64,000 bases of DNA from Advenella sp048381675 (GTDB lineage: Bacteria > Pseudomonadota > Gammaproteobacteria > Burkholderiales > Burkholderiaceae_B). The translations under genes were made by a program, and so were the position numbers. The stretch lies in NCBI RefSeq assembly GCF_048381675.1, contig NZ_JBLWIS010000005.1, forward strand, positions 161,166 to 225,165, written 5' to 3'. The notes beneath the pieces are model-generated. The model searched no databases. It had not been told where the DNA came from and was given only the letters and a program-made list of their open reading frames with translations. This document shows, piece by piece, positions 17,308 through 27,728 of the stretch. The first letter of the stretch is position 1, and every line of letters begins with the position of its first letter.

Positions 17308-18714
17308 TTAACTGCGTCCATACTTGTCATCGAAGCGAACAATATCGTCCTCCCCAAGGTAGCTTCCTGACTGCACTTCAATTAGCTCCAAGGGAATTTT
17401 ACCGGGATTTTCCAAAGCATGAATTTCACCGATAGGGATATACGTTGATTCATTTTCAGTTACCAAAAAGGTCTTATCCCCATTGGTAACCTTAGCTGTG
17501 CCGCTAACAACCACCCAGTGCTCTGCACGGTGATGATGCATTTGCACCGATAGCTTAGCGCCAGGTTTTACTGTAATGCGTTTTACCTGATATCTCTCAC
17601 CAGCCTCAACAGAATCATATACGCCCCATGGCCTATATACTTCCCGATGATTTATATGTTCGTGGCGACCGTCTTTTTTAATGGCCTCTACCACTTTTTT
17701 AACATCCTGAACACAATCTTTATGCACTACCAATACCGCATCTTTGGTTTCTACAACCACAAGGTTATCAACGCCTACGGTAGCAACCAGTTTATGGTCA
17801 GCATGAATCAGACAATTGTTCGTATTCAAAGCTAAAACATCACCCTTGGATACATTACCATGAGCATCTTTATTGCCAATTTCCCACAAAGCAGACCAAG
17901 AACCGATATCGCTCCAACCAGCATCAAGTGGAATGACCGCTGCATCATTAGTCTTTTCCATGACTGCATAATCAATAGAGTCTTCCGGGCACTGAATAAA
18001 AGCGTCTGCATTTACACGAATAAAATCCATATCCTTCTGACCCTGCTGCAGCGCTTTTTTACAAGCGTCCAAAATATCCGGCCGGAATTCACTCAGTGCT
18101 TTAAGATATGCACTGGCTTTAAACATGAACATTCCACTATTCCAGTAATAATCTCCACTTTGCAGATAGGCTTCCGCTTTTTCACGATTGGGCTTTTCAA
18201 CAAAACGGACAACCTGATATCCTGTCTGGCTAAAGGCAACACCACGCTGAATATAACCATAGCCTGTTTCTGCATGAGTGGGAACAATACCAAAGGTTAC
18301 AAGCTTACCCTGCTCGGCTAATTGCGATGCAGAATTTACCACATCTCGAAACTCAGCTTCATCAGCGATATAGTGATCTGCTGCCAGTACCAACAATACA
18401 GGATCCTGGCCTTCCTGGCATGCATGTAATGCAGCCAAAGCAATCGCAGGTGCCGTATTTTTTCCAACCGGTTCCAGCAAAATACCCGCCCCCTGCAATT
18501 TAATTTGGCGTATTTGTTCAGCCACCAAAAACCGGTGGTCTTCATTACAAATAATTAAAGGAGCAGCCGTATCCAGTCCATTCAGACGCGCAAGCGTTTG
18601 CTGTAACAACGTACTATCGCCACACAGTTTCAGGAATTGCTTTGGGTGTAATTGACGAGATAAAGGCCAAAGACGCGAGCCGGTACCGCCCGCCATAATG
18701 ACAGGGACAATCAT
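17308..18714 (-). CDS. manC: Mannose-1-phosphate guanylyltransferase / mannose-6-phosphate isomerase
   Basis: The ATG at 18714 gives 468 residues, the usual length for bifunctional ManC/CpsB; the 21 extra upstream residues of the open frame lie in the preceding gene. The N-terminal pyrophosphorylase domain starts VPVIMAGGTGSRLWPLSR and makes GDP-mannose. The C-terminal type II isomerase cupin has RPWGVYDSVEAGERY, VKPGAKLSVQMHHHRAEHW and PIGEIHALENPG. GDP-mannose feeds gmd and fcl in the same operon. A phosphomannomutase (manB) is not in the window and must be elsewhere. It starts 4 nt after the upstream GT2 stop. Confidence 0.95.
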   Translation of the reverse strand: MIVPVIMAGGTGSRLWPLSRQLHPKQFLKLCGDSTLLQQTLARLNGLDTAAPLIICNEDHRFLVAEQIRQIKLQGAGILLEPVGKNTAPAIALAALHACQEGQDPVLLVLAADHYIADEAEFRDVVNSASQLAEQGKLVTFGIVPTHAETGYGYIQRGVAFSQTGYQVVRFVEKPNREKAEAYLQSGDYYWNSGMFMFKASAYLKALSEFRPDILDACKKALQQGQKDMDFIRVNADAFIQCPEDSIDYAVMEKTNDAAVIPLDAGWSDIGSWSALWEIGNKDAHGNVSKGDVLALNTNNCLIHADHKLVATVGVDNLVVVETKDAVLVVHKDCVQDVKKVVEAIKKDGRHEHINHREVYRPWGVYDSVEAGERYQVKRITVKPGAKLSVQMHHHRAEHWVVVSGTAKVTNGDKTFLVTENESTYIPIGEIHALENPGKIPLELIEVQSGSYLGEDDIVRFDDKYGRS

Positions 18715-18718
18715 GCTT

Positions 18719-19714
18719 TTACTCACTATTAGAGAGGGTGATTCTGGATGAATGGAAAATCTTTCTGAACTTATCACTTAACACCCAGGGAAAAACTTCC
18801 AGTAAAACAGCCAAATAACTCACAAGACTTAGTTTTTCAGAAAAACCCTTTATTTCAAGCCAATACTTATCCAGGCTTTCAGAAAGCTGGCCTTCATGCA
18901 ATTTAAAAATACCCAACTGTACTTGTACTACCCTTAGTTCCGCAAGCATTGAAAAACAGAACCATAAATAGTAATCTCCTGCATAGCGTAAACGCTTGAA
19001 AAAACTCATATCCAAGGCAGACAATAAATCTTTACGCCAAAATGTAGACTCCTGTTGTATGTAAGGCAAATATTTTCCATACACGCCTTTTCTTATCAGA
19101 CTTGGTTTATACCTGAAAGGAGTATCCACTTTTATTATCTGATTAGCTTCATTGCAGACACTTCTCATACCTGTCAGCCACTCACAACCCGTTTTCTTGA
19201 ATGTGGACACAACCGCTTCCAGTGCTGTTTTAACATAAAGATCTCCTGCATTCAGATAGGCCATGATGGTGCCACTAACCGTTTGAAATCCTTTAGACAA
19301 GCCATCATACATGCCTTTATCCGGTTCACTTACCCAGTAATCAATCGCATGATCATATTTTTTAATAATATCCAGCGTATTATCTTTTGAACCGCCATCT
19401 ACAATAATGTATTCAACATTATCGTAGGTTTGCTCAAGCACACTTTTGATTGTGTCTTCCAAAAATGCTGCACCATTATAAACTACAGTTATGACAGTGA
19501 TGAGTGGTTTATCTTGACTGTTTTTTTTATAGAAGCCCTGCAGACGCAAGCCACCCTCGGCAATTTTGCCGGCACTATCAGGAATTTTCAACAAGGTGCC
19601 CTTACCATTTTCTAGCGTTTCAAAGCAAGAGGGTTTTTCAGATGTGAGACATCGTGTCGTAGAATAATCAAGAATGCTAATCATGGTGCCTTCAGACACA
19701 AATAAGTTAGTCAA
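18719..19714 (-). CDS. Glycosyltransferase family 2 with N-terminal extension
   Basis: The catalytic GT-A domain begins around residue 70 with PLITVITVVYNGAAFLEDTI, continues with VEYIIVDGGSKDNTLDII and DKGMYDGLSKGF, and has AYLNAGDLY in the position of the usual DXD-type motif, where the second Asp is present but the first is Asn-Ala. About 65 residues precede the domain; an ATG at 19684 would shorten this by ten residues. That extension has no recognisable motif. It lies between fcl (24 nt away) and manC (4 nt away) in the polysaccharide operon. It resembles colanic-acid type WcaE/WcaA transferases but exact orthology is not claimed. Confidence 0.83.
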   Translation of the reverse strand: MTNLFVSEGTMISILDYSTTRCLTSEKPSCFETLENGKGTLLKIPDSAGKIAEGGLRLQGFYKKNSQDKPLITVITVVYNGAAFLEDTIKSVLEQTYDNVEYIIVDGGSKDNTLDIIKKYDHAIDYWVSEPDKGMYDGLSKGFQTVSGTIMAYLNAGDLYVKTALEAVVSTFKKTGCEWLTGMRSVCNEANQIIKVDTPFRYKPSLIRKGVYGKYLPYIQQESTFWRKDLLSALDMSFFKRLRYAGDYYLWFCFSMLAELRVVQVQLGIFKLHEGQLSESLDKYWLEIKGFSEKLSLVSYLAVLLEVFPWVLSDKFRKIFHSSRITLSNSE

Positions 19715-19738
19715 AATAATTCAGGTAGTTTTACTGAG

Positions 19739-20704
19739 TCAACCACGTAATCGCTCCTGATGCTGCAAGAACCATTGATAAGTATTTGCCAAACCATCTT
19801 CAAGACTGATACTGGCCTGCCAACCCAATGCCTTAAGACGTGATACATCCATTAATTTGCGGGGAGTGCCATCGGGTTTGCTGGTATCAAACACCAAGTC
19901 ACCCTTAAATCCCACCACTTTTTTCATGGTTTCTGCCAGCTCCCGAATAGTACAGTCTACCCCGGTTCCCACGTTAATATGCGACAACATAGGCTGGGTA
20001 TTGGCCTGATATATTTCATTTTTCAAATTCATGACATGCACGCTGGCTGCAGCCATATCGTTCACATGCAAGAATTCACGCATAGGCTTGCCGCTACCCC
20101 ACACCACAACCTGACTGGCATTAGCCAATTTTGCCTCGTGGAAACGACGCATCATGGCCGGTATGACATGACTGTTTTCAGGGTGGAAGTTGTCATTTTC
20201 ACCATACAGGTTAGTTGGCATAACACTACGGTAATCCCGTCCATATTGACGATTATAACTTTCACACAGCTTAATACCGGCAATTTTGGCAATTGCGTAT
20301 GGTTCATTGGTGGGTTCAAGCGTACCCGTTAACAAAGCGGCTTCAGTCATGGGTTGCTCTGCCATTTTGGGGTAAATGCAAGAAGACCCTAAAAACAGCA
20401 ATTTTTGCACACCCGCCAAATGGGCTGCATGAATGATATTAGCTTCTATCATCAGGTTTTCGTAAATGAATTCGGCTGGGTATTCATTATTGGCATGAAT
20501 ACCGCCCACCTTGGCTGCCGCCAAATAAACCTGGTCAATATTTGCAGCTTTAAAGAACTGCTGTACGGCATGCTGATCTACCAAGTTCAGCTCATTGCGA
20601 TTACGCACAATTAACTGTGAGTCTGGCAGATTTTCCAGCTGGCGCACCAGTGCAGAACCCACCATGCCGTTATGCCCTGCAATAAATATACGTTGTGTTG
20701 CCAT
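19739..20704 (-). CDS. fcl: GDP-L-fucose synthase
   Basis: A 321-residue extended SDR that epimerises and reduces GDP-4-keto-6-deoxymannose to GDP-L-fucose with NADPH. The cofactor motif is IFIAGHNGMVGSAL, the Ser of FLGSSCIYPKMAEQP and the Tyr-Lys pair of EPYAIAKIAGIKLCE are catalytic, and MPTNLYGENDNFHPENSHV is typical of WcaG. The gene follows gmd by 6 nt, so the two work in sequence. Length and motifs are all normal. Confidence 0.96.
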   Translation of the reverse strand: MATQRIFIAGHNGMVGSALVRQLENLPDSQLIVRNRNELNLVDQHAVQQFFKAANIDQVYLAAAKVGGIHANNEYPAEFIYENLMIEANIIHAAHLAGVQKLLFLGSSCIYPKMAEQPMTEAALLTGTLEPTNEPYAIAKIAGIKLCESYNRQYGRDYRSVMPTNLYGENDNFHPENSHVIPAMMRRFHEAKLANASQVVVWGSGKPMREFLHVNDMAAASVHVMNLKNEIYQANTQPMLSHINVGTGVDCTIRELAETMKKVVGFKGDLVFDTSKPDGTPRKLMDVSRLKALGWQASISLEDGLANTYQWFLQHQERLRG

Positions 20705-20710
20705 GCCAGA

Positions 20711-21829
20711 TTAATTCTCAACAGAAAAAGGTATATCGTAACCATGCTGCTTAAGCAATGCATGGCGCTGCGCGATTTTCAGGTCTTCGGCAACCATCTC
20801 GGCACACATTTCCTGTACCGTAATTTCTGGCACCCAACCCAATTTGGCTTTGGCTTTGGAAGGATCTCCCAGAAGGGTTTCCACTTCGGCTGGTCGGAAA
20901 TAACGTGGGTCTACACGCACAATAATATCGCCCGTATTTAATGCTGGCGCCTTGTCGCCTTCAATCCCAGCAATAATGGCCACTTCATCAACACCTTTGC
21001 CTTTAAAGCGTAAGGTAATACCAAGCTCTTTGGCAGACCATTCTATAAACTGGCGAACAGAATACTGTACACCGGTAGCAATCACAAAATCTTCAGGTTG
21101 TTCTTGCTGCAGCATCATCCATTGCATACGAACGTAATCTTTAGCATGTCCCCAGTCACGCAAGGCATCCATATTACCCATGTAAAGGCATTGTTCCAGA
21201 CCTTGGGCAATATTGGCCAGGCCACGGGTGATTTTACGAGTCACAAAGGTTTCACCACGACGAGGGGACTCATGGTTGAACAAAATGCCATTACAGGTAT
21301 ACATACCATAGGCTTCACGGTAATTAACGGTAATCCAATACGCATACAGTTTAGCCACAGCATAAGGCGAGCGTGGATAAAAGGGTGTAGTTTCTTTTTG
21401 CGGTATTTCCTGCACCAAACCATATAGCTCAGAAGTGGACGCTTGATAAAACCGGGTTTTCTTCTCCAGACCTAACAGCCGTATTGCTTCTAGCAAACGC
21501 AAGGCTCCGATGGCATCTACATCAGCCGTATATTCCGGTGACTCAAAGGAAACCGCCACATGGGATTGTGCTCCCAGGTTATATACCTCATCGGGCTGAA
21601 CTTCCTGCAGGATACGCGTCAGGTTGGAAGAATCGGTTAAATCACCATAATGTAGAATAAAATTCTGATTATCCACATGCGGATCTTGATAAATGTGGTC
21701 TACACGTTGCGTATTAAAAGACGATGCACGGCGCTTAATGCCATGAACCTGATATCCTTTTTCCAGCAAAAACTCTGCGAGGTATGAACCATCTTGACCA
21801 GTAACACCAGTAATTAGTGCTTTTTTCAT
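20711..21829 (-). CDS. gmd: GDP-mannose 4,6-dehydratase
   Basis: A 372-residue extended SDR converting GDP-mannose to GDP-4-keto-6-deoxymannose. It begins KKALITGVTGQDGSYLAEFL, keeps HYGDLTDSSNL, the active-site QASTSELYG and the Tyr-Lys pair of SPYAVAKLYAYW, and ends with the family C-terminus containing RPAEVETLLGDPSKAK. Its ATG overlaps the preceding glycosyltransferase stop by one base (TAATG), and AAGGA stands just upstream, a sign of translational coupling. Product passes to Fcl. Confidence 0.96.
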   Translation of the reverse strand: MKKALITGVTGQDGSYLAEFLLEKGYQVHGIKRRASSFNTQRVDHIYQDPHVDNQNFILHYGDLTDSSNLTRILQEVQPDEVYNLGAQSHVAVSFESPEYTADVDAIGALRLLEAIRLLGLEKKTRFYQASTSELYGLVQEIPQKETTPFYPRSPYAVAKLYAYWITVNYREAYGMYTCNGILFNHESPRRGETFVTRKITRGLANIAQGLEQCLYMGNMDALRDWGHAKDYVRMQWMMLQQEQPEDFVIATGVQYSVRQFIEWSAKELGITLRFKGKGVDEVAIIAGIEGDKAPALNTGDIIVRVDPRYFRPAEVETLLGDPSKAKAKLGWVPEITVQEMCAEMVAEDLKIAQRHALLKQHGYDIPFSVEN

Positions 21830-23070
21830 TATGTTTCCTTACTTAATATATCGCGATATAAATTTATATATTTTCTAGCAATCACTTCACTATCAAAACA
21901 CTTGACGATCTTTTGCCTAGCATTATCTGCTAATTGCTGCGGATCATCATGTTCAAGGACCCAGTCTATACCGTTAGCTAGGTCGCTACTATCAAAAGCA
22001 TTAGCTAGATAACCGTTATTTTTATGGTCTACTATATCCAAGAGCCCCGTAGCACCAAACGCAACAACAGGTGTACCACAAGCCATGGATTCACTAGCCG
22101 TTTGGCCAAATGCCTCTTGTAAGCTAGGGACTAGCATCACATCTACTGCACTATAAAGTGCCACTAAACTTACCTCATCATACAAATGGCCCAAGTAGTG
22201 TGTTTTACAAGCAAAATCTAGCGGTTCTTCAGGTTCACTACTGCCAAAAACCACAAATTCAATATTTGTTGTTTTGATAAGCTTCAACGCCTCACTTAAC
22301 TCTTTGAAACCTTTGTTAATATCGCTTGTGGCGCTATTCGCACCAAAAAGAATCAATTTTTTATCGTATGGCAAATTCCATAGCTTCCTACAAGTTTTTC
22401 TAAATTGGGGCTTAAAAATTTGAGTATTTAAGGGGTTAGGTAAAGTAACATGGGATTTTTCGCCAAGTAAAGAGCTACTCAGGGAGCAATTCGTCAACCA
22501 TTGACTTACCCCTATAATCGTTAATTTTTTTTTACTAAAAATTTTACGTTTCCGTCTCCAAACTTTATAACTAAGATCTTTTTCTTTACTACTGTCTAAT
22601 CTAGGACAAGCCCCACAACTTTTTGTGTATTTTTTACATTCCCATTTAATATGACAACCGCCGGTAAAAGCCCAATCATCATGGAGAGACCAAACAACGG
22701 GAGCATTAATACGTGCAATATCTTCTATACGCATCATTCCCCCCGTAATCCAGTGCAGATGCACAATATCTGGCTTTAACTTATTGATCTGACTCACTAT
22801 ATCGCTAAAAGGTACCCATGCAGGACTAAAAAACGTTTTAGTCCTATTTTTATAAAAATTTAACGGAAGCATATCCAGAAAAGGCCGTATTTTAGACAAA
22901 ACCTTCTGACGACTAGTAATTGGGCCAATCACAGTAAAGTCATCTGATGACTTATTTTGTACCAGCATATGACTATCCACACCTTCAGCCCGTAAAGCAT
23001 GATGTAAACGATACGCAGCCTTAGCAGCACCACCTTTAATATCTAGTGTATTAACAATCAAAATCTTCAT
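21829..23070 (-). CDS. Glycosyltransferase family 4 (WcaC-like)
   Basis: A 413-residue GT-B enzyme starting MKILIVNTLDIKGGAAKAAY, with the HLHWITGGMM and WSLHDDWAFTGGCH region typical of WcaC/WcaL-like transferases and a cysteine cluster (CHIKWECKKYTKSCGACPRL) that is common in this subgroup. The C-terminal donor domain has GFKEL, PSLQEAFGQTASESMACG and TPVVAFGATG. It is AT-rich relative to gmd and fcl. It overlaps gmd by one base and follows the 51-residue small ORF by 15 nt. The role is transfer of one sugar in the repeat unit, which sugar is unknown. Confidence 0.87.
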   Translation of the reverse strand: MKILIVNTLDIKGGAAKAAYRLHHALRAEGVDSHMLVQNKSSDDFTVIGPITSRQKVLSKIRPFLDMLPLNFYKNRTKTFFSPAWVPFSDIVSQINKLKPDIVHLHWITGGMMRIEDIARINAPVVWSLHDDWAFTGGCHIKWECKKYTKSCGACPRLDSSKEKDLSYKVWRRKRKIFSKKKLTIIGVSQWLTNCSLSSSLLGEKSHVTLPNPLNTQIFKPQFRKTCRKLWNLPYDKKLILFGANSATSDINKGFKELSEALKLIKTTNIEFVVFGSSEPEEPLDFACKTHYLGHLYDEVSLVALYSAVDVMLVPSLQEAFGQTASESMACGTPVVAFGATGLLDIVDHKNNGYLANAFDSSDLANGIDWVLEHDDPQQLADNARQKIVKCFDSEVIARKYINLYRDILSKET

Positions 23071-23085
23071 TTTTATAACTTCTCG

Positions 23086-23241
23086 TCACCTAGAATTTTT
23101 AACAGCATAACGATTTTCACCTAGCTGCCTTTCAAAACAACCTAGATAATAACGATTTCCAATATTTGAATTGAAGAATATTCTGACAAACCGCTCCAAT
23201 TTTTTGGGAAACATTTCAAAATAAAAAGTAACTTCTTTCAT
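23086..23241 (-). CDS. Small ORF, 51 residues, in the polysaccharide operon
   Basis: This short frame starts at ATG 23241 with a good ribosome-binding site (AAGGGAAG five bases upstream) and stops at 23086. It begins MKEVTFYFEMFPKKLERFVR and continues with an aromatic- and Asn-rich stretch (IFFNSNIGNRYYLGC); the product is basic, without a signal peptide or transmembrane segment. It fills most of the 215-bp gap between the glycosyltransferases at 23287 and 21829 with spacings of 45 and 15 nt. I do not recognise a family. It may be a small accessory protein or the remnant of a decayed gene; the strong start favours translation. Confidence 0.45.
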   Translation of the reverse strand: MKEVTFYFEMFPKKLERFVRIFFNSNIGNRYYLGCFERQLGENRYAVKNSR

Positions 23242-23286
23242 CTACACTTCCCTTGGCGCACAATCAATTTAAAATCGAGATTTATA

Positions 23287-24242
23287 TCACAAAACACTCT
23301 TACCGAAAGTTAATCTTACAACTTTATTTATTAAGCGTTCAACCAATGATTTTTTTGAAAACTCATATTGATCATAAAAATCATCAATACAAAACTCAGA
23401 GTCTAGATCAGGTTCAGTTTTAAGCGGGAATGAAAAATCATACGTTTTACGATTTGAATTTTCAGAATTCACATCAAAAGTATGAGTAGCATCTGCACCG
23501 AAACCAATATTTGAAATCAAATTAAGCCTAGGGACAACAGATTTACCACCATTTTTTAAAAGAAGGTAATGTAACTGGTAATCCCAGGTATCAATTTTAT
23601 GCTTGTATGTCAATGAAAAGGCATCTGACCAATAACGCTTTGCCCCGCTTCTTTTGCTGACATTATGTATGACCGTATCTGAAAATTGTGGCCAGTCATT
23701 CATTTCCGGATCGTATTTTTCCCATACTTTTGCCCAAGAGGCCCAACCCCAAATCAACGCATACTTGCAAAATCCGTAATCGGCATTCTTAATGAACGGT
23801 TCAGAGCCGCGCCCGTAACCAGAGATCAAATAAATCGAATCGTCATTTTTGTATTTTTCCAGCAAGGTTTCGCAATACCAGAAAAAACTCTGGCTTGGTA
23901 AACAATCATCTTCCAGAATGATACCCTGTCCTTCCTGCTCAAAAAACCAGGTAATTGCTTCACTTACTGCATGTTTACAGCCTAGATTTTTTCCCCTGAA
24001 CAGGGTTTTAACCTCACAGTTCCAATCAATGTGGGCCATTACATAATCACGAACCGCCTTAACCTTTTCCACTTCACCGTCACGGTTATCTCGTGGGCCA
24101 TCTGCCGCAATATAAAGCCTTGGGGGTTTGGCCTGGCGAATAGCCTCAAAAACCCGCCGGGTTGTTTCCAATCGGTTAAAAACTAAAAAAAGCACCGCTG
24201 AGGTTAAAGCGTGTGGTGGCACAAAGGGTTGAAGGGTGTTCA

Positions 24243-24243
<1 letters not shown>
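23287..24243 (-). CDS. Glycosyltransferase, GT-A type (HlpA-like family)
   Basis: A 318-residue protein of the group often labelled 'hemolytic protein HlpA-like', which has a GT-A nucleotide-sugar transferase fold. Visible features are AVLFLVFNRLETTRRVFEAI, the nucleotide-binding-type IAADGPRDNRDGE, and IILEDDCLPSQSFFWYCE with an EDD in the metal-binding position, then WGWASWAKVWEKYD. The start ATG overlaps the epimerase stop by one base (TAATG). Nothing supports a haemolysin role; the setting between nucleotide-sugar enzymes and glycosyltransferases points to glycan assembly. The donor is unknown. Confidence 0.8.
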
Positions 24244-25112
<869 letters not shown>

Positions 25113-25114
25113 GT

Positions 25115-26287
25115 TCAGTCTTTACCCAGTAAATCTCGTGTATAAATTTTATGCTTATATCCCATCAATAAATCATCTACTCGATTTGCGATGATGAGAT
25201 CAACCTCTGCTGCGAATTGTCCAAAATCATTAATGACACCAATCCCATTAAATTCATCCGCCGCCAACTCAGGTTCATAAATAAGCAATTTTAATCCTTG
25301 GCTTTGCAAGCGATACATCACACCTTGTATGGCAGAACCACGAAAGTTATCTGACCCTGCCTTCATGATCAAGCGATAGACGCCCACTTTATCTGGGTTT
25401 CGACTCAGAATTTGCCGTGTTATAAAATCCATGCGGATCTCGTTGGAGGCAATAATCGCTTTTATCAGGCTCTGCGGGATTTGATCATAATCATAGTTAG
25501 CCAGTAACTGTTTGGAATCTTTGGGAAGGCAGTAGCCGCCATAGCCAAATGATGGATTATTGTAATGATTGCCAATGCGTGGATCTAGCCCAAGTCCTTC
25601 AATAATCTGTTGAGTATCAAGTCCCTGCATTTCTGCATAGGTATCCAGCTCATTGAAATAAGCCACTCGCATGGCCAGATAAGTATTGGAAAAGAGCTTG
25701 ATGGCTTCTGCTTCTTCAGGGCCAGACAACAACACCGGGACGTCTTTTTTTATTGCACCATCAATCAAAAGTTTGGCGAAAGCTTCAGCACGCTTGGAGC
25801 GTTCCCCCACTACTATTCTGGAAGGGTAGAGATTATCAAAAAGCGCACGTCCTTCTCGCAGGAATTCAGGTGAAAAAATGATCTGATCTGTCTTGAATTT
25901 TTCACGCATACGCTGAACAAAACCAACAGGAATAGTTGATTTGATCACCATTAATGCATGTGGATTAATCGACAAAACATCTGAAATAAGTGTTTCTACA
26001 CTTTTAGTATTAAAGCACTGGGTATCAGCATCATAGTCTGTCGGCGTGGCGATGATAACCAGCTCAACATCCGAAAAAGCAAAATTCTTATCTAATGTAG
26101 CAGTAAGGCTTAAATTCTTGTTATGCAAAAAACCTTCAATTTCAACATCATATATTGGTGACTTCCTGGTGTTGATGCAATTGACTGCTTTCAAGTCCAC
26201 ATCTAAAACCACCACCTGATTGTTCTGTGCCAAAAGGACCGCCAGGGATAAGCCTACATAACCTGCTCCAGCTACCGCAATTTTCAT
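25115..26287 (-). CDS. ugd: UDP-glucose 6-dehydrogenase
   Basis: A 390-residue enzyme of the short Ugd class (as in enteric capsule and colanic loci) that oxidises UDP-glucose to UDP-glucuronate with two NAD. The N-terminal dinucleotide fold is KIAVAGAGYVGLSLAVLLA, the substrate-binding block is IFSPEFLREGRALFDN, and the catalytic Cys is residue 253 in FGYGGYCLPKDSKQL. It is followed 2 nt later by the epimerase and preceded 12 nt by the flippase, so the glucuronate is most likely a repeat-unit component. Confidence 0.95.
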   Translation of the reverse strand: MKIAVAGAGYVGLSLAVLLAQNNQVVVLDVDLKAVNCINTRKSPIYDVEIEGFLHNKNLSLTATLDKNFAFSDVELVIIATPTDYDADTQCFNTKSVETLISDVLSINPHALMVIKSTIPVGFVQRMREKFKTDQIIFSPEFLREGRALFDNLYPSRIVVGERSKRAEAFAKLLIDGAIKKDVPVLLSGPEEAEAIKLFSNTYLAMRVAYFNELDTYAEMQGLDTQQIIEGLGLDPRIGNHYNNPSFGYGGYCLPKDSKQLLANYDYDQIPQSLIKAIIASNEIRMDFITRQILSRNPDKVGVYRLIMKAGSDNFRGSAIQGVMYRLQSQGLKLLIYEPELAADEFNGIGVINDFGQFAAEVDLIIANRVDDLLMGYKHKIYTRDLLGKD

Positions 26288-26299
26288 ATTATGCCAATT

Positions 26300-27622
26300 C
26301 TATTTCAATGTTTTAAAGGGTAAAAAAATTGCCTGGGTTTTTAACCGCAATTGATTGTGCAACCTTTTATCAAAAAAATCATACATATAATTTGCCATAA
26401 ACTGCGCCAGCAAGGTTGCAATGGCGGACCCCTTCAATCCGTATGTTGGGATCAGGATAAAATTCAGGCACACATTAGCAATAGCACCCAACAAGGTTCG
26501 TTGAAAGGCAATTTTCTGAAGGTTTTCCGCCAGAAGATATTGACTGCAGGCCACACCCATAAAAACAAAAACAGCGGCCCATATATGAATCATTAAAACC
26601 TGCCCGGCAGGCAAATAAGCTTCACCATATAGCAGCATAATAAGCCACTCACTTAGCAGCGTCATTGGCAAGGCAACAAGAATTGCCACCCATATCAAAA
26701 AAGTATAAAGACGCTGCATTCTTTGTTGATATAACAAGGCACTTTCTTTCCTTGCATTGATAATGGCTGGAAAAATTGAAGCAGTAAGAAGCACAGGAAT
26801 AAAGTAGAAGGCCTCGCTTAATCTAACGGCTGCAGAATAGATGCCAACTTCGTAATCACCCAGCATTTCCTTGATCATAATCTGATCTATACGCATATAA
26901 ATCATCACTACTAGAGATGAAAAAATCAGCAACCAGGAGTCTTTCAACAGTTTTTTTGCTACATCAAAATCAAAATATTTAAAAAAACTCGCATTCCCTT
27001 GAGTTCTGTAAGCGATGAAATAACTCAACGCTAAACTGAACATATCAAAACTCATGACACACACAAACCAGAATAGATCCGCCTGTATAAGCACAAGGTA
27101 AATTTTAATAATGGATGAAAATATCAGCTGTATGACTTTACAAATGGAAATTAGCTTGGCCAGAACCTGAGACTGAAAGTAAAACTCTACAACTTCAAAA
27201 CTTTGAAAAAAAAGACCGCCCGCAATAATGAAAATATACAAATTGGTAGTTGCATCATTGGACATAAACGGTACGATGCATGCCATAAAAACAATAACCA
27301 TTACCGCCCCTATGACTTTCAGCCAAAAAGCCGTACCCATATAAATATCTTGCTGCTTTGGCTGATGAATCAATTCACGTACAAGGATGCCATCCAACCC
27401 CAATTTGGCAATACCACCAAAAATAGTCGTAAACGCCAATACATAGCTAAAAATCCCATATTGCTCGGGTCCTAGGTAACGCGCTACCCAAATACCCACC
27501 AATATACCCGCAATAATGCGTAATATTTGCTCAACCATCAGCCAGGTGGTATTGGCAGCATAGCGCTGAAAACCCTGGTGGTTTTTAAGAATGATAATTT
27601 TGCTTCGTAGCGATTTAAACAC
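26300..27622 (-). CDS. Polysaccharide flippase (Wzx-like, oligosaccharide_translocase family)
   Basis: A 440-residue polytopic membrane protein with about twelve hydrophobic segments. The N-terminal region (NTTWLMVEQILRIIAG, VARYLGPEQYGIFSYVLAF) is characteristic of Wzx/RfbX flippases of the MATE/MOP superfamily, which move undecaprenyl-linked repeat units across the inner membrane. It is the first gene of the minus-strand polysaccharide run, about 100 bp after the lipA terminator, so the run's promoter should lie in 27623-27675. A partner Wzy polymerase is not found inside the run. Confidence 0.88.
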   Translation of the reverse strand: MFKSLRSKIIILKNHQGFQRYAANTTWLMVEQILRIIAGILVGIWVARYLGPEQYGIFSYVLAFTTIFGGIAKLGLDGILVRELIHQPKQQDIYMGTAFWLKVIGAVMVIVFMACIVPFMSNDATTNLYIFIIAGGLFFQSFEVVEFYFQSQVLAKLISICKVIQLIFSSIIKIYLVLIQADLFWFVCVMSFDMFSLALSYFIAYRTQGNASFFKYFDFDVAKKLLKDSWLLIFSSLVVMIYMRIDQIMIKEMLGDYEVGIYSAAVRLSEAFYFIPVLLTASIFPAIINARKESALLYQQRMQRLYTFLIWVAILVALPMTLLSEWLIMLLYGEAYLPAGQVLMIHIWAAVFVFMGVACSQYLLAENLQKIAFQRTLLGAIANVCLNFILIPTYGLKGSAIATLLAQFMANYMYDFFDKRLHNQLRLKTQAIFLPFKTLK

Positions 27623-27675
27623 GGTTATCCCCTACAAACAGGCACATTAAGCTAAATAGGGTTCTTTACAAACAA

Positions 27676-27703
27676 AAATGCCCTGCTTTCTAGCAGAGCA
27701 TTT
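27676..27703 (-). terminator. Rho-independent terminator after lipA
   Basis: Read on the minus strand, an 11-bp stem (AAATGCTCTGC, loop TAGAAA, GCAGGGCATTT, one G-U pair) is followed by TTGTTTG, giving a U-rich run with the stem end. It lies 26 bp after the lipA stop and separates the lip genes from the polysaccharide run. The plus strand also ends in a T-rich stretch, so it may work both ways. Confidence 0.75.
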
Positions 27704-27728
27704 TATATTTTTAAATCACCAAAACTGT

